Assembly (NCBI RefSeq): GCF_018861065.1
Contig: NZ_JAHKQO010000036.1
Coordinates: 645,865 to 709,864 of the forward strand
Direction of reading: 5' to 3'
Source of the DNA: Paraglaciecola arctica
GTDB taxonomy: Bacteria > Pseudomonadota > Gammaproteobacteria > Enterobacterales > Alteromonadaceae
DNA: 64,000 nt
This document shows, one piece after another, positions 28,617 to 38,850 of this stretch. The notes below the pieces were generated by a model, which was not told where the DNA came from, did not search any database, and saw nothing but the letters and a program-made list of their open reading frames with translations. Position numbers and translations under genes: made by a program. Each line of letters begins with the position of its first letter. Position 1 is the stretch's first letter.

Positions 28617-29000
28617 CTAGTTGCAATCCATTAGCCCATTAACAAGTGTGACTGAACCGCTATAACGACTCAATTCCTGCCCCTTTGAATCGATAACGAT
28701 TGCTTGGTTCATGTTTTTTGGTAGGTCGTATTGATGACGTAATAAATTACGATACCTACCGCTTATTTCTATATGAGGAGCTAGTTTGCGCCAATTATTC
28801 AAATCAATAAATTGGATCTTTTGTTCTTTGATTTGTGTTTGCAATTGGGAAATTTCGTCATTGAAATATTTGTCAGCAGAACGTTTTAAAGAATAAACAA
28901 TAGTACAGTTAGCATTCGAAAAAACGCCTTCTTTGGCAGTAACTATAGTTGGAGTAAATTCTAGAAGAAAAAGTATTATGATCGCTAAATAACTCCGCAA
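28617..29000 (-). CDS. DUF4174-like exported protein
   Basis: The 127-residue protein has a signal peptide (about 1-22, ending TIVTAKEG) and a small thioredoxin-like-size domain with LRHQYDLPKNMNQAIVIDSKG, which resembles the DUF4174 family. The start is read as the TTG at 29000 because a strong GGAGGGAG lies seven bases upstream and the signal peptide begins there. An in-frame ATG at 29051 would add 17 poorly fitting residues. It has two cysteines in the mature part but no CxxC. Function is unknown. It is a single gene between the amidohydrolase and dehydratase genes on the same strand. Confidence 0.72.
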   Translation of the reverse strand: MRSYLAIIILFLLEFTPTIVTAKEGVFSNANCTIVYSLKRSADKYFNDEISQLQTQIKEQKIQFIDLNNWRKLAPHIEISGRYRNLLRHQYDLPKNMNQAIVIDSKGQELSRYSGSVTLVNGLMDCN

Positions 29001-29073
29001 TGTGCTACTCCCTCCAAAAACCTTATGGTGAATACAAATTATACTAAGCATAGAGCCAAATCAAATTTTCGCG

Positions 29074-30075
29074 TTAAATCAATAAACTAGGTACATGTTG
29101 CAAGTGGTCGTGTTTCCATATTTGACACATCTTTTGTTGATCTATATTACCGCCAGATAATACTACCAATACTTTTTGTGGTTTAGATTGTGACTTAAGC
29201 CATTCAATAACAGCCCCCATACTCATCGCGCTAGTGGGTTCAACGTGCACCTTTAGCAAGTGCTGCAACCACTGAGTCCAATAGGCAATTTTTTCTTCAT
29301 CAATTTCATAAAAACCATCTAACGCTTGTAAGTGAGGAAAGGTTTCTTCTCCCACTTGTAAGGTAGCGGCACCATCAGCTAGGGTATTTGGCTGCGCCAA
29401 TAAAGACTGAATAACCCCAATACGTAAAGATTCTGCAGCGTCATTGGCGAGTAAAGGTTCAACTCCAACAACCTTGGTGGTTGGGCTTACAGATCTTGTA
29501 CTGACCAGAGTGCCCGATACTAAGCCGCCCCCACCTACTGGTGTAAAAACACTGTCAACTGCATCTGTTTGTTCGAGAGCCTCGAGCATAACCGTACCTT
29601 GACCTGCGATTATATCTTTGTGATTAAAAGGCGGCATCCATAACACTCCAGCCTTTTTTGCCGCCACTGCGACCTTTTCGTCCGCCTCTTTGCGAGAAGC
29701 ACTTAAGTCCAGAGTCGCGCCATAATATTGTGTGGCTGCGGCTTTCACTTTTGAAATATTCTGGGCACTATAAATTGTTGCCTTTACACCTAACACTTTA
29801 GCGGCGTAAGCCACTGCCTGGGCGTGGTTTCCCGAACTGCTTGCAATGACTTTAGTGCCTAGTTTTCCATCCTCTTTGGCCTTTAACATCATATTTAACG
29901 CACCACGTAACTTAAACGCCCCAGTGGTTTGGAAACATTCTGCTTTGAACAAAATTTTGTGACCTAACCAACTATTTAATAATTGAGATTCCAGTATGGG
30001 TGTGTTTTTAACATAGGGTCTAATACGTTTCTCGGCAGCTTGCACATCAGCAAAAGTTAGATTGGACATGGGCAT
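29074..30075 (-). CDS. Threonine/serine dehydratase-like PLP enzyme
   Basis: This 333-residue fold-type II PLP enzyme has the cofactor lysine Lys55 (GAFKLRGA), the substrate loop SSSGNHAQA (about 78-86) and the phosphate-binding loop VGGGGLVSG. It lacks the C-terminal ACT-like regulatory domain of biosynthetic IlvA, so it resembles the short catabolic threonine dehydratases and serine racemases. It should convert threonine or serine to the 2-oxo acid and ammonia, or racemise serine. The ATG at 30069 is an alternative start. No ribosome binding site stands out. Confidence 0.87.
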   Translation of the reverse strand: MPMSNLTFADVQAAEKRIRPYVKNTPILESQLLNSWLGHKILFKAECFQTTGAFKLRGALNMMLKAKEDGKLGTKVIASSSGNHAQAVAYAAKVLGVKATIYSAQNISKVKAAATQYYGATLDLSASRKEADEKVAVAAKKAGVLWMPPFNHKDIIAGQGTVMLEALEQTDAVDSVFTPVGGGGLVSGTLVSTRSVSPTTKVVGVEPLLANDAAESLRIGVIQSLLAQPNTLADGAATLQVGEETFPHLQALDGFYEIDEEKIAYWTQWLQHLLKVHVEPTSAMSMGAVIEWLKSQSKPQKVLVVLSGGNIDQQKMCQIWKHDHLQHVPSLLI

Positions 30076-30188
30076 AAATTTAGGATCATCATCAGGGATA
30101 AATAACGTTGCATGATGGTAGCTTGTAGTTGCTATTTTCGCATCAACAATTATGCTGATTGCCTATTAAATATTTGAAGGATTTAGAA

Positions 30189-30563
30189 ATGGGATTACTT
30201 GATGCTCTACTCGGCAACGCTTCAGAAATTGATGTCAATGAAGTGGCAGAAGAATTAGCGCCGATAATTGGTGAAACTGAAAACATTCAGCAAGTTTTTA
30301 AAGTAGTGAGAGATATGTACGTATTCACTAACAAACGCCTTATCTTGATTGATAAGCAAGGAATGACAGGCCGTAAAGTGGATTACCATTCAATTCCTTA
30401 CCGTGCGATCACACAATTTAAAATCGAAACTGCAGGGCACTTCGATTTAGATGCCGAACTTAAAATTTGGGTTTCAGGGCAGGATAAGCCTATTGAAAAA
30501 GAGTTGAAGAAAGATACTGTGGTGGGTATTCAACAAACTTTAGCTACTCATATGTTTGCGTAA
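30189..30563 (+). CDS. Bacterial PH-domain protein (DUF1696 type)
   Basis: A 124-residue cytoplasmic protein made of one bacterial pleckstrin-homology domain, with VVRDMYVFTNKRLILIDKQGMTGRK, SIPYRAITQFKIETAGHFDLDAELKIWVSG and a C-terminal helix. The family is widespread and its function is not established. The start at 30189 is supported by GAAGGA upstream and by the family beginning MGLLDALLGNAS. A TTG 30 bases upstream is in frame but has no support. Confidence 0.88.
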   Translation: MGLLDALLGNASEIDVNEVAEELAPIIGETENIQQVFKVVRDMYVFTNKRLILIDKQGMTGRKVDYHSIPYRAITQFKIETAGHFDLDAELKIWVSGQDKPIEKELKKDTVVGIQQTLATHMFA

Positions 30564-30583
30564 CAGCGCTATGAACTTGAATA

Positions 30584-30617
30584 CTTTTAGTCTTAGCTCC
30601 TTTGCTAAGACTAAAAG
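30584..30617. repeat. Perfect 14-base-pair inverted repeat
   Basis: The arms CTTTTAGTCTTAGC (30584-30597) and its exact complement (30604-30617) flank a six-base loop, 20 bases after the PH-domain gene. No T-tract follows. It could be a terminator relying on the stem alone, an mRNA-stabilising hairpin or a protein site. Confidence 0.75.
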
Positions 30618-30651
30618 CTAGACCTTCCGCGTTTAAAAATACAGGTTAGAA

Positions 30652-31275
30652 ATGTCAAAGACCGCTCTGGTGTTAGGTGCAACAGGTTTAGTTGGGAAAA
30701 CATTGGTCGAGCAGCTTTGCCGAGACCACCGCTATCGAACTGTCACATGTCTGCTGCGTAAACCCCTAACGAATGATTTCTTCCAACAAAGTTCGGCTAA
30801 AGTACAGCCGATAGTAATCGATTTTGAAAAATTACAAGATTATCAAGGCTACTTTGGCTGTGATCATATTTTTGTGTGTTTAGGCACCACAATTAAAAAA
30901 GCAGGAAACAAAAGTGCATTTAGAAAAGTAGACTTTGAGTACGTGCATATTGCAGCTCAACTCGCTAGAGCGCAACGTGCCCTTAGTTTTGTCTGGATTT
31001 CTTCCGTTGGAGCCAATGCTAAGAGCACTAATTTTTACTTGCGAGTTAAGGGTGAATTAGAAAATGCCATATTGGGAACGTCAGGTTTAAACAATGCAGC
31101 CGCTGTTAGACCGTCTTTATTATTAGGTGAACGTGAAGAGATGAGGCCCGCCGAAAAACTTGCAAGTATATTAAGCCCGTTTTTGTCTCCGTTGCTACTT
31201 GGTAGTCTAAGAAAATACAAGCCTGTTGACGCAGTCGAAGTAGCGGCTCAGATGATACGTTTGCAGGTTTTCTAA
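30652..31275 (+). CDS. NAD(P)H-binding oxidoreductase-like protein
   Basis: This 207-residue Rossmann-fold protein begins with a dinucleotide motif GATGLVGKTL (9-18) and includes HIFVCLGTTIKKAGNK, VDFEYVHIAAQLA and SFVWISSVGANAKS. These features place it with atypical short-chain NAD(P)-binding proteins of the HTATIP2/NmrA type. These proteins may reduce unknown substrates or sense redox state. The trmN6 gene starts one base after its stop, so the two are co-transcribed. No substrate is implied. Confidence 0.85.
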   Translation: MSKTALVLGATGLVGKTLVEQLCRDHRYRTVTCLLRKPLTNDFFQQSSAKVQPIVIDFEKLQDYQGYFGCDHIFVCLGTTIKKAGNKSAFRKVDFEYVHIAAQLARAQRALSFVWISSVGANAKSTNFYLRVKGELENAILGTSGLNNAAAVRPSLLLGEREEMRPAEKLASILSPFLSPLLLGSLRKYKPVDAVEVAAQMIRLQVF

Positions 31276-31276
31276 A

Positions 31277-31990
31277 ATGGGATTTAAGTTTAAACAATTC
31301 ACTATCGAAGATGATGCTTGTGCAATGAAAGTGGGTACTGACAGCATTATGTTAGGCAGTTGGATTCAAACCAAAGATTCTCAAAGAATTTTAGATATTG
31401 GCACGGGAAGTGGTTTATTAGCAATTATGCTAGCGCAAAAAACACTGCATACTTGTTTAATTGCCGGTATAGATATAGATGCAGTGGCTATTTCACAAGC
31501 GAAAAACAATGCTAAAAATGCCCCATGGGAGCAACGACTAACCTTCCATAATATTAATTTACAAAGTTTTTCTAGTACCATGGCTTATGACTTAATTGTC
31601 AGTAACCCGCCATATTTTCCGATTAATATTAGCGCCAATAAAACTCTTTCGACTAGAAATCGAGTAAGTGCACGGCAAACCATTGAGTTAGATCACCCTA
31701 CACTTTTGCGAGCAGTCAACACGTTTCTTACTACCGACGGCAAATTTTGTTGTGTGCTGCCGATGGAAATAGCACCGCTATTTACAAACTATGCGGAGTC
31801 AGTTGGGTTGTTTTGTAACAGGGAACTTCAAGTACAACCTAAACCCTCCTCTGCTGTCACTCGACTCTTATTAGAATTTAGTCGAATCCAAACTAATAAA
31901 ACCTCTGAAAAACTTATTATTTACAATGAATTAAGTCAGTATTCCAAAGAATATAGGGTACTTTGCAAGGACTACTATCTTAATTTTTAA
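31277..31990 (+). CDS. trmN6: tRNA1(Val) (adenine37-N6)-methyltransferase TrmN6
   Basis: This 237-residue methyltransferase starts with FKFKQFTIEDDACAMKVGTDSIMLGSW, the hallmark N-terminus of TrmN6 (YfiC). It has SAM motif DIGTGSG (40-46) and N6-adenine motif NPPYF (110-114). It methylates A37 next to the anticodon of tRNA-Val1. It follows the oxidoreductase-like gene by one base. Length is normal for the family. Confidence 0.92.
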   Translation: MGFKFKQFTIEDDACAMKVGTDSIMLGSWIQTKDSQRILDIGTGSGLLAIMLAQKTLHTCLIAGIDIDAVAISQAKNNAKNAPWEQRLTFHNINLQSFSSTMAYDLIVSNPPYFPINISANKTLSTRNRVSARQTIELDHPTLLRAVNTFLTTDGKFCCVLPMEIAPLFTNYAESVGLFCNRELQVQPKPSSAVTRLLLEFSRIQTNKTSEKLIIYNELSQYSKEYRVLCKDYYLNF

Positions 31991-32059
31991 CTGTTTTTGT
32001 CGTTTTCTTCTATCTTTGTTTTATAGGCTTTAATCAGTAATTGCAGATCTCTGGGGGAA

Positions 32060-32440
32060 ATGATGAAAACATTTGAATTACCCAAATCAATATCTTCACT
32101 GGCCGAGGAGCTGCAAATAGTTCAGATGGACTGGCAAGGTGTCACAGTTCAAATCCCCAAATTTGCAGTGTATTCGCTCATTGAAAATCCATTATTTGAT
32201 CAGATTATATTTCGAAATGGTAGACAAATAGGACTGTTACATTTTGGTCGATACAAAGTACCTGTTATTGATCCTTTCCGCGCAGACATTGATTTTCATC
32301 CAAACTTTGCTGTGATAATCAGCCATAGTCAAGGCAATCGTTTTGGTCTATATGGTTACCCCGCTGACCATATAGAGACAAATATAGGAATTGCTTGTTC
32401 ACACGGTGCTGTACGCAAAATTGTGCGAGATTATGTGTAA
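32060..32440 (+). CDS. Stand-alone CheW-like small protein
   Basis: A 126-residue soluble protein. The segment FAVYSLIENPLFDQIIFRNGRQIGLLHFGRYKVPVIDPFR, quoted in parts as FAVYSLIENP and GRYKVPVIDPFR, resembles the CheW beta-barrel in which a short helix is followed by an R/G-x-x-x-PVIDL strand. The C-terminal half (FAVIISHSQGNRFGLYGYPAD) matches the second CheW barrel. No kinase, receptor or other chemotaxis gene is near. The ATG at 32063 is an equally good start, since GGGGG lies at 32053-32057. The assignment is from pattern only and function is unknown. Confidence 0.65.
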   Translation: MMKTFELPKSISSLAEELQIVQMDWQGVTVQIPKFAVYSLIENPLFDQIIFRNGRQIGLLHFGRYKVPVIDPFRADIDFHPNFAVIISHSQGNRFGLYGYPADHIETNIGIACSHGAVRKIVRDYV

Positions 32441-32484
32441 TTAAGCCATGATAAACCTAAACTTTTCGAGCTAAGCACTCCTGA

Positions 32485-33630
32485 CTACGCGTCCCGAACT
32501 AACCCCTTTTCGATGCTGCGGACTAATCTTTGAGTTAAGCGACTAGGGTTGATTGGTTTTTGTATGGTTTTGTTTTGATGCTGTTGTAATGCCCAGTGAA
32601 TATGTTCTTTAACTAAGTCTGATGCCTCGGACAAGGCGGCCTGCAAAATATTGACAATGCTTTCTGAATACTCAGCGTTACCTAAACCCACGGCTAAATT
32701 GCGTTGCCAGCGTTCAAACCCAATACGCCTAATGGGTGATCCTTCAGTATTTTTCAGAAACGTTGCTTCATCCCAAGTGAATAACTCAATAAGTTCTTGG
32801 CTCATCAACTTTTGTCTAGGGTGAAAATCTGCCTCATCGGTAATATTAGCGTAGCGATTCCATGGACAAATCAGTTGGCAATCATCACAGCCGTATACCC
32901 GATTGCCAATTAAAGCTCGGTATTGTTCTGGGATCGCGCCTTTTTGCTCAATGGTCAGGTAAGAAATACAACGCCTAGCGTCCACCACATAAGGCTCGAC
33001 AATTGCTTGCGTGGGGCAAATTGTCAGACAGGCGGTGCAACTGCCACAATTTTCAACCGCTGCCTGATCCACTGGCAATGGGATATCTACAAACAACTCC
33101 CCCAAAAAGAACCACGAACCAGCTTGGCTATTAATCGTAAGTGAGTGCTTACCTGTCCAACCTATCCCGGCCTTTTCGGCAATGGCATGCTCTAACACAG
33201 GCGCCGAATCTACAAAGGGCCGAAAGTTTAATTCTGCGCATTCCTCCTTTATTTTTTCACCTAACTTTTTTAGACGTGCGCGCAGTAACTTATGGTAGTC
33301 ACGACCAAGAGCATAACGGCTGATATATGCTTGTTGCTTGTTCTTTAATGTTTCTGCAAACTTTGCATCGGGAGGTAGGTAATCCATTCTGACGCTGATA
33401 ACACGCATGGTTCCAGGCAACAGTTCTGTTGGTCTCGCACGTTTCATGCCGTGCTCCGACATATAGTGCATTTCCCCGGCATAGCCTTTTTCCAGCCATG
33501 ATTGTAGGTGAGATTCATGTTGTTCCAGATCAACATCACAAATACCTACTTGTTGAAAACCTAGCGCTTTCCCCCAAGCCTTGATATTTTCAGCCAAAGA
33601 GAACAATTCAGAAGTGTTAGGAGACGACAT
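32485..33630 (-). CDS. queG: Epoxyqueuosine reductase QueG
   Basis: QueG performs the last step of queuosine synthesis in tRNA, reducing epoxyqueuosine with cobalamin and two 4Fe-4S clusters. From the start at 33630 the protein has 381 residues with Asp141 in VDSAPVLE, the cysteines 195, 198, 201 and 205 (CGSCTACLTICP) and a second set at 248, 251 and 255 (CDDCQLICPWN). A C-terminal HEAT-like part follows. The start is preferred over 33672 because it matches the family beginning. It shares bases 33628-33630 with the start codon of nnrD on the other strand. Confidence 0.95.
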   Translation of the reverse strand: MSSPNTSELFSLAENIKAWGKALGFQQVGICDVDLEQHESHLQSWLEKGYAGEMHYMSEHGMKRARPTELLPGTMRVISVRMDYLPPDAKFAETLKNKQQAYISRYALGRDYHKLLRARLKKLGEKIKEECAELNFRPFVDSAPVLEHAIAEKAGIGWTGKHSLTINSQAGSWFFLGELFVDIPLPVDQAAVENCGSCTACLTICPTQAIVEPYVVDARRCISYLTIEQKGAIPEQYRALIGNRVYGCDDCQLICPWNRYANITDEADFHPRQKLMSQELIELFTWDEATFLKNTEGSPIRRIGFERWQRNLAVGLGNAEYSESIVNILQAALSEASDLVKEHIHWALQQHQNKTIQKPINPSRLTQRLVRSIEKGLVRDA

Positions 33631-35177
33631 TGACAAACCTGTTAACCGAGCAAGCGGCTGAAATTCTAGCACATAAAATTGTGAGTTCAGAACAAGTCAA
33701 ATTATTGGAGTCTAAAGCCGCCCAAATGGCTGGGTGTAGTATGTTCGAGTTAATGCAACGAGCTGGCGAAGCCGCATTTCAAAAATTAAGACAACAATGG
33801 CCTAAAGCACAAGATATTATCGTAGTTGCTGGCAATGGTAATAATGCAGGCGATGGCTATGTGTTGGCTAAGTTGGCTTTGAATAAGGGCATGAAGGCGA
33901 TTGTGGTATGTCAAGATCCTAACACAGAACTTCAAGGTGATGCGCAACAAGCACAATCAGAATGGAATAACGCTGGGGGTCTAACACTAAAATTTACTGA
34001 GCTAGATTTTAGCGAATTTGATGTAGTAGTGGACGCATTGTTGGGCACCGGAGTGCAAGGTGAAGTTAAACCTAATTTTCAGTCCGTCATACAGAAAATC
34101 AACCAGTCGAAGCAACCTGTATTGAGTATAGATTTACCTTCTGGGATGCATGCCGACACCGGGCAAGTATTACCAATTGCTGTTGTTGCGGATGTGACAG
34201 TCACTTTCATTGCAGTTAAACCTGGATTGGTTACTGGAGTCGGTAAAGAGATATGCGGCAAACTTAGTTATGCTGACTTGAGCATTGCTTCTGAGTTTTT
34301 TAGTGTTGCTAAAAGCAACGCGCAACTTGTCGATTGGAATATGTTGCAACCAATAAAACCAAGACCTGTCAATGCCAACAAAGGTTCTTTTGGAAAACTG
34401 TTGTGTATTGGCGGCAACCAAGGAATGGGAGGGGCAATTCGAATCAGTGCAGAAGCGGCACTGCGTTGCGGTACTGGGTTAGTGAAAGTTTATTGCCACT
34501 GTGCAAGTAGTTTAGCTATTACTTCAGGTCGCCCAGAAATAATGATTGTAGATAAAGATCTTGAAACTGCTTTGCAATGGTGTACCGACATTATTATTGG
34601 CCCAGGATTAGGTCAAGATGAGTGGGCACAGCGACAATTCCGTGATGTGATGGCTCATCTTAAAGAACAACCTAAACCTTTGGTCATTGATGCTGATGGA
34701 CTTAATTTATTAGCGGCTGAAAGTGATACTAAAGCACTCTTGGATACGTTTACGCAATTACCCGCGCTGGTCCTAACGCCTCACCCTGGAGAAGCAAGTC
34801 GTTTACTTGGTTGTAATATTCCACAAATTGAAAATAACAGGTATTTGGCTAGTGAAGCTATCACTCAAAAGTTTAGCGCTATATGTGTACTAAAAGGCGC
34901 AGGCACTATAATTCAATCGAATAATCCAAATTCAAAAGAAAGGTGCTGGGTGTGCACAGGAGGTAACCCTGGCATGGCAACAGCAGGAATGGGAGATTTA
35001 TTAACCGGTATTATCGGCTCTTTTTTAGCACAAGGAATGAGTTCCCATCAGGCCGCGGTTTATGCCGTGAGTGCTCATGCCGAAGCAGCAGACAGAATTG
35101 CACTACAATACGGCCAACGTGGTATGATTACCACAGACCTATTTCAACCTTTGCGAGCCATTGTTAACGGACTATGA
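33630..35177 (+). CDS. nnrD: Bifunctional NAD(P)H-hydrate epimerase/dehydratase
   Basis: The 515-residue protein repairs damaged NAD(P)H. The N-terminal epimerase domain has [15 protein letters not shown] (66-80) and [14 protein letters not shown]. The C-terminal ADP-dependent dehydratase domain has [14 protein letters not shown] and [17 protein letters not shown] (444-460). It begins at a TTG with AGGAG at 33619-33623, which lies inside the queG coding region on the other strand. Its TGA overlaps the tsaE ATG (ATGA). It is the first gene of the conserved nnrD-tsaE-amiB-mutL-miaA-hfq-hflXKC block. Confidence 0.95.
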   Translation: MTNLLTEQAAEILAHKIVSSEQVKLLESKAAQMAGCSMFELMQRAGEAAFQKLRQQWPKAQDIIVVAGNGNNAGDGYVLAKLALNKGMKAIVVCQDPNTELQGDAQQAQSEWNNAGGLTLKFTELDFSEFDVVVDALLGTGVQGEVKPNFQSVIQKINQSKQPVLSIDLPSGMHADTGQVLPIAVVADVTVTFIAVKPGLVTGVGKEICGKLSYADLSIASEFFSVAKSNAQLVDWNMLQPIKPRPVNANKGSFGKLLCIGGNQGMGGAIRISAEAALRCGTGLVKVYCHCASSLAITSGRPEIMIVDKDLETALQWCTDIIIGPGLGQDEWAQRQFRDVMAHLKEQPKPLVIDADGLNLLAAESDTKALLDTFTQLPALVLTPHPGEASRLLGCNIPQIENNRYLASEAITQKFSAICVLKGAGTIIQSNNPNSKERCWVCTGGNPGMATAGMGDLLTGIIGSFLAQGMSSHQAAVYAVSAHAEAADRIALQYGQRGMITTDLFQPLRAIVNGL

Positions 35178-35665
35178 GCAATTCAATTACTTCTACGATT
35201 GAGGATTTGCCCTCTAGACATTATGACTTATTAGATGAACAAGCCACTGTTGCATTGGCTGGAGAATTGGCACGCCAGTGTCATCAAAGTATGGTGATCT
35301 ACCTTGAGGGCGATTTGGGCGCTGGTAAAACCACATTTAGCCGCGGCTTTATTCAAGGATTGGGGCATAAAGGCAAGGTCAAAAGCCCTACTTACACTTT
35401 AGTTGAGCCCTATGAATTAGCAGATTGGCGAGTGTTTCATTTTGATTTATATCGTTTGTCTGATCCTGAGGAATTAGAATTTATGGGTATTCGTGATTAT
35501 TTTGATGCAGATTGCATTTGTTTAATTGAATGGCCAGACAAAGGCGCTGGGCTCTTGGCATTAGCGGATTTACACATTAGTATTGAATATACGCAAACAG
35601 GACGCGCGTTATCGATGCAAGCAAAATCGGCAAAGGGTTCGGATTTGCTTAGACTTTTAGACTAG
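35174..35665 (+). CDS. tsaE: tRNA threonylcarbamoyladenosine synthesis ATPase TsaE
   Basis: TsaE is the small ATPase that drives t6A37 synthesis in tRNA together with TsaB and TsaD. This 163-residue protein has the Walker A loop GDLGAGKTT (46-54), then [27 protein letters not shown] and [13 protein letters not shown]. Its start codon overlaps the nnrD stop. Size and motifs are standard. Confidence 0.96.
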   Translation: MSNSITSTIEDLPSRHYDLLDEQATVALAGELARQCHQSMVIYLEGDLGAGKTTFSRGFIQGLGHKGKVKSPTYTLVEPYELADWRVFHFDLYRLSDPEELEFMGIRDYFDADCICLIEWPDKGAGLLALADLHISIEYTQTGRALSMQAKSAKGSDLLRLLD

Positions 35666-35675
35666 AATAATAATA

Positions 35676-37010
35676 ATGCAAACGTGTAGCTTTAAAAAAC
35701 TCAATTTAACCTTAATCAGTTTTTTACTGATGGCTTTTAGCTCTGTTGGTTTTGCTAAAAATAGCATCGAAGGCTTGCGTATTTGGCCTTCGCCGAATAC
35801 CACACGTTTAGTTTTTGATTTGGAGAACACCCCAAGCTACACCTACTTCACATTAAAAAACCCGCAACGATTAGTTATCGACATCGAAAACACCCCTAAA
35901 AATTTCGATTTTTCAAAAGTTGTAAATGACAGTAAGTTAGTCAAAAAAGTCCGTTACAGTACCGCTAAAAATCCTCAATCTGTGCGCGTAGTGATTGAAT
36001 TATCCAAACAACTTGAGAAAAATATTTTCGCTTTACCCCCTACCGCTCCCTATGGGGATCGATTAGTGATTGACCTAAATGATCCTGATGCTGCAGCACC
36101 ACAAATAGTATTAAATTCAAAATCCACCACTGATAGAGACATAATAATTGTTATCGATGCTGGCCACGGTGGTGAAGATCCCGGCTCGATAGGACGCGCT
36201 GGCAGTTATGAAAAAAATGTCACTTTGGGAATAGCTAAACGTTTAGAGAAGCTGATTGCCAAAGAAAAAGGTATGAAACCGATAATGACTCGTACCGGAG
36301 ATTATTATATTTCGCCCAACAAACGGCCTCAAATTGCCAGAAAACATAAAGCTGATATGTTTGTATCTATCCACGCCGATGCCTTTACCACTCCACAACC
36401 AAGTGGAGCATCTGTATGGGTTTTGTCTATGAAAAGAGCCAATACTGAATTGGGCCGTTGGATGGAACGTACTGAACGTCATTCAGAACTTTTGGGTGGG
36501 GCTGCTGAAATTATCCAAGATACCGCTAATGAACGTTATCTTGCCGAAGCCTTTCTCGATATGTCAATGGATTACTCCCTTACTACTAGTTACGACGTGA
36601 GTCGCGATATGATCAAACATTTAAGTAAGGTGACAAAATTACATAAAAAAATCCCCCAAGCGGCGAGCCTTGCAGTATTAACCTCTCCAGATATACCTTC
36701 TATTTTGGTGGAAACAGGATTTATCTCTAACCCTCAAGAAGAAAAAAATCTTAATTGGTCTCAATATAGGCAAAAACTAGCCGTGTCTGTATTCAACGGA
36801 CTGAAACAACACTTTAAAGGTTCACCACCTGATGGTTCGTTATGGGCTAAATGGAAACAAGAAAAACGCACTCATAGAGTTCGTAGTGGAGAATCCTTAT
36901 CGTTACTTGCACAGCGTTATAATGTTCGTGTTAGTACATTAAAAAAAGCCAATAATCTCAGTACCGATGTGGTGCGTATTGGGCAAGTGTTAACCATACC
37001 AAGCACCTAA
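35676..37010 (+). CDS. amiB: N-acetylmuramoyl-L-alanine amidase AmiB
   Basis: This exported zinc amidase cleaves peptides from peptidoglycan during cell separation. The 444-residue protein has a signal peptide (about 1-27), an AMIN domain (about 30-135) and an Amidase_3 domain with His164 ([11 protein letters not shown]), Glu179 and His233 (VSIHADAF). The catalytic Glu of [13 protein letters not shown] follows, and a C-terminal LysM domain (about 396-442, [18 protein letters not shown]) binds glycan. Location between tsaE and mutL supports AmiB over AmiA/AmiC. The ribosome binding site is weak. Confidence 0.95.
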   Translation: MQTCSFKKLNLTLISFLLMAFSSVGFAKNSIEGLRIWPSPNTTRLVFDLENTPSYTYFTLKNPQRLVIDIENTPKNFDFSKVVNDSKLVKKVRYSTAKNPQSVRVVIELSKQLEKNIFALPPTAPYGDRLVIDLNDPDAAAPQIVLNSKSTTDRDIIIVIDAGHGGEDPGSIGRAGSYEKNVTLGIAKRLEKLIAKEKGMKPIMTRTGDYYISPNKRPQIARKHKADMFVSIHADAFTTPQPSGASVWVLSMKRANTELGRWMERTERHSELLGGAAEIIQDTANERYLAEAFLDMSMDYSLTTSYDVSRDMIKHLSKVTKLHKKIPQAASLAVLTSPDIPSILVETGFISNPQEEKNLNWSQYRQKLAVSVFNGLKQHFKGSPPDGSLWAKWKQEKRTHRVRSGESLSLLAQRYNVRVSTLKKANNLSTDVVRIGQVLTIPST

Positions 37011-37044
37011 CCCATCTCACAAACACTTATTCCAAGGTCTTCTT

Positions 37045-38850
37045 TTGCCGATTCAAATTTTACCCGCTAGATTAGCCAACCAGATAGCCGCTGGAGAAGT
37101 AGTTGAACGTCCAGCATCTGTAGTGAAAGAGCTAGTGGAAAATAGCTTAGATTCAGGGGCAAACTCAATAGAAATAGATATCGAAAAAGGCGGACATAAG
37201 CGCATTTTGATCAGAGACAACGGTAGCGGTATCGTACATGAAGAACTCGCCTTAGCACTAAGTCGCCATGCCACCAGTAAAATAACTAAGCTCGATGATT
37301 TAGAAGCCATATGTAGTTTGGGGTTTCGTGGTGAAGCGTTGGCCAGTATAAGCTCAGTTTCGCGATTAAGTCTCAGCTCTAAACCTGCAGACCAATCCCA
37401 AGCTTGGCAAGCCCATTGTGAGGGTCGCGATATGCAAGTGCAGCTCAATCCGGTAGCGCATCCTGACGGTACCAGTGTTGATGTCGTCGATTTATTTTTT
37501 AACACTCCCGCAAGACGCAAGTTTTTGCGCACCGAAAAAACTGAATTTGCGCATATCGATGAAGTCGTTAGGCGTATTGCGTTGTCGCGTTTTGATGTGA
37601 GCTTTAAACTTAAACATAATGGTAAATTACTCCGTAAATACCCCGCGGTGAAAACACCAGAATTGCAGTTAAAGCGAATTGCCGCAATCTGCGGTAAAGA
37701 CTTTGCAGAGCAGTGCATTGAGTTAAATAGTCAATACCAGCAATTTGAATTACATGGCTGGTTAGCAGAACCTAAACACGCGAAAGCCCACAGTGAATTC
37801 CAATATTTTTATGTGAATGGTCGTATGATGCGAGACAAGTTAATCAATCATGCGGTTCGCCAAGCGTTTGAAGGGTTGATAGCTGCTGACTTAGCTCCAA
37901 CGTATGTATTGTATTTGACCCTTGAACCCAGCCAAGTTGATGTAAATGTGCACCCAGCTAAACACGAAGTCAGATTTCATCAAGCTAGATTAGTGCATGA
38001 TTTTATCTACAGAGCATTGACGGATTCCTTGAACCAATATTTTCAACAGGGTCAGCAACAGGAAAACCAAGAAGTAACGATATTGCCTCAAGCTGAGCCG
38101 AAGCACGATTATATTTTGCCATTGCAAAATCACCCCTCTAAACCCAAAGTAGACGAACAAGCCTCAGGTTACAGTGAATCTAATGTCAAACCGGCGAGCT
38201 ATTCAAACTCTGTGGTGAACAAAGCGAAATCTGATTACTTAGTCAACTCTTCCGCAGTAGTAAGTCAGGCAACAAAGAAATACCAACAGCTAATGACAGT
38301 GTCAGGCTCTGGGCAATCAAATAATGACTCAGCCTCTACTGGGCAATGGTTGCAGGTGGCGGCTAACAAGATATTGGTTAATATTGTGCAAAATTTTTTC
38401 CTAGTCGAATTAAATGTTTTGCGACAAAGTGTCATGTCTAAGCGTTATGCAAACGCAATGCCCGTGAGTCAACCTTTGTTAATGCCGATTTCCATTGCGT
38501 CTACTGCCACAATGCAGGCCCAAGCAAAAGCGCTATATCAACCTCTTTTAGACAATAGTGTAGAAATTGGTTGGACACCAAATAGAATTATTTTGAGAAA
38601 AGTGCCAGCAGGATTAAGGCAGTTGTGTTGGATAGAATGTTTAGAAGAGATTTTAAATTGCGAAGAAACAGAGACTCTTGCAGTACGTGAACACTTGCTA
38701 ACATGCATAGCCTCTGCGGGAGAGGTTGATTCTTTACAGACGCAGGAGTTATGGCAACAATTTATTAGTTCAACCACTAACCTACAAGAAGAGATTGTGA
38801 AAATAGGTAAACCAGTAGATATACAAAAGTGGCTTGCTACCTATGAATAA
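37045..38850 (+). CDS. mutL: DNA mismatch repair protein MutL
   Basis: MutL couples MutS mismatch recognition to strand incision. This 601-residue protein has the GHKL ATPase motifs: [22 protein letters not shown] and [13 protein letters not shown] variable linker (about 330-430) and a C-terminal dimerisation domain follow. The endonuclease motif DQHA-x2-E-x4-E is absent, as in MutL of species that use MutH. The start is a TTG at 37045 with AAGG upstream, giving [22 protein letters not shown]. miaA overlaps its end by eight bases. Confidence 0.97.
   Translation: MPIQILPARLANQIAAGEVVERPASVVKELVENSLDSGANSIEIDIEKGGHKRILIRDNGSGIVHEELALALSRHATSKITKLDDLEAICSLGFRGEALASISSVSRLSLSSKPADQSQAWQAHCEGRDMQVQLNPVAHPDGTSVDVVDLFFNTPARRKFLRTEKTEFAHIDEVVRRIALSRFDVSFKLKHNGKLLRKYPAVKTPELQLKRIAAICGKDFAEQCIELNSQYQQFELHGWLAEPKHAKAHSEFQYFYVNGRMMRDKLINHAVRQAFEGLIAADLAPTYVLYLTLEPSQVDVNVHPAKHEVRFHQARLVHDFIYRALTDSLNQYFQQGQQQENQEVTILPQAEPKHDYILPLQNHPSKPKVDEQASGYSESNVKPASYSNSVVNKAKSDYLVNSSAVVSQATKKYQQLMTVSGSGQSNNDSASTGQWLQVAANKILVNIVQNFFLVELNVLRQSVMSKRYANAMPVSQPLLMPISIASTATMQAQAKALYQPLLDNSVEIGWTPNRIILRKVPAGLRQLCWIECLEEILNCEETETLAVREHLLTCIASAGEVDSLQTQELWQQFISSTTNLQEEIVKIGKPVDIQKWLATYE

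Noticed and set aside
37053-37718. 221-codon antisense frame inside mutL
   Set aside because: It lies wholly opposite the conserved ATPase domain and shows no family features.
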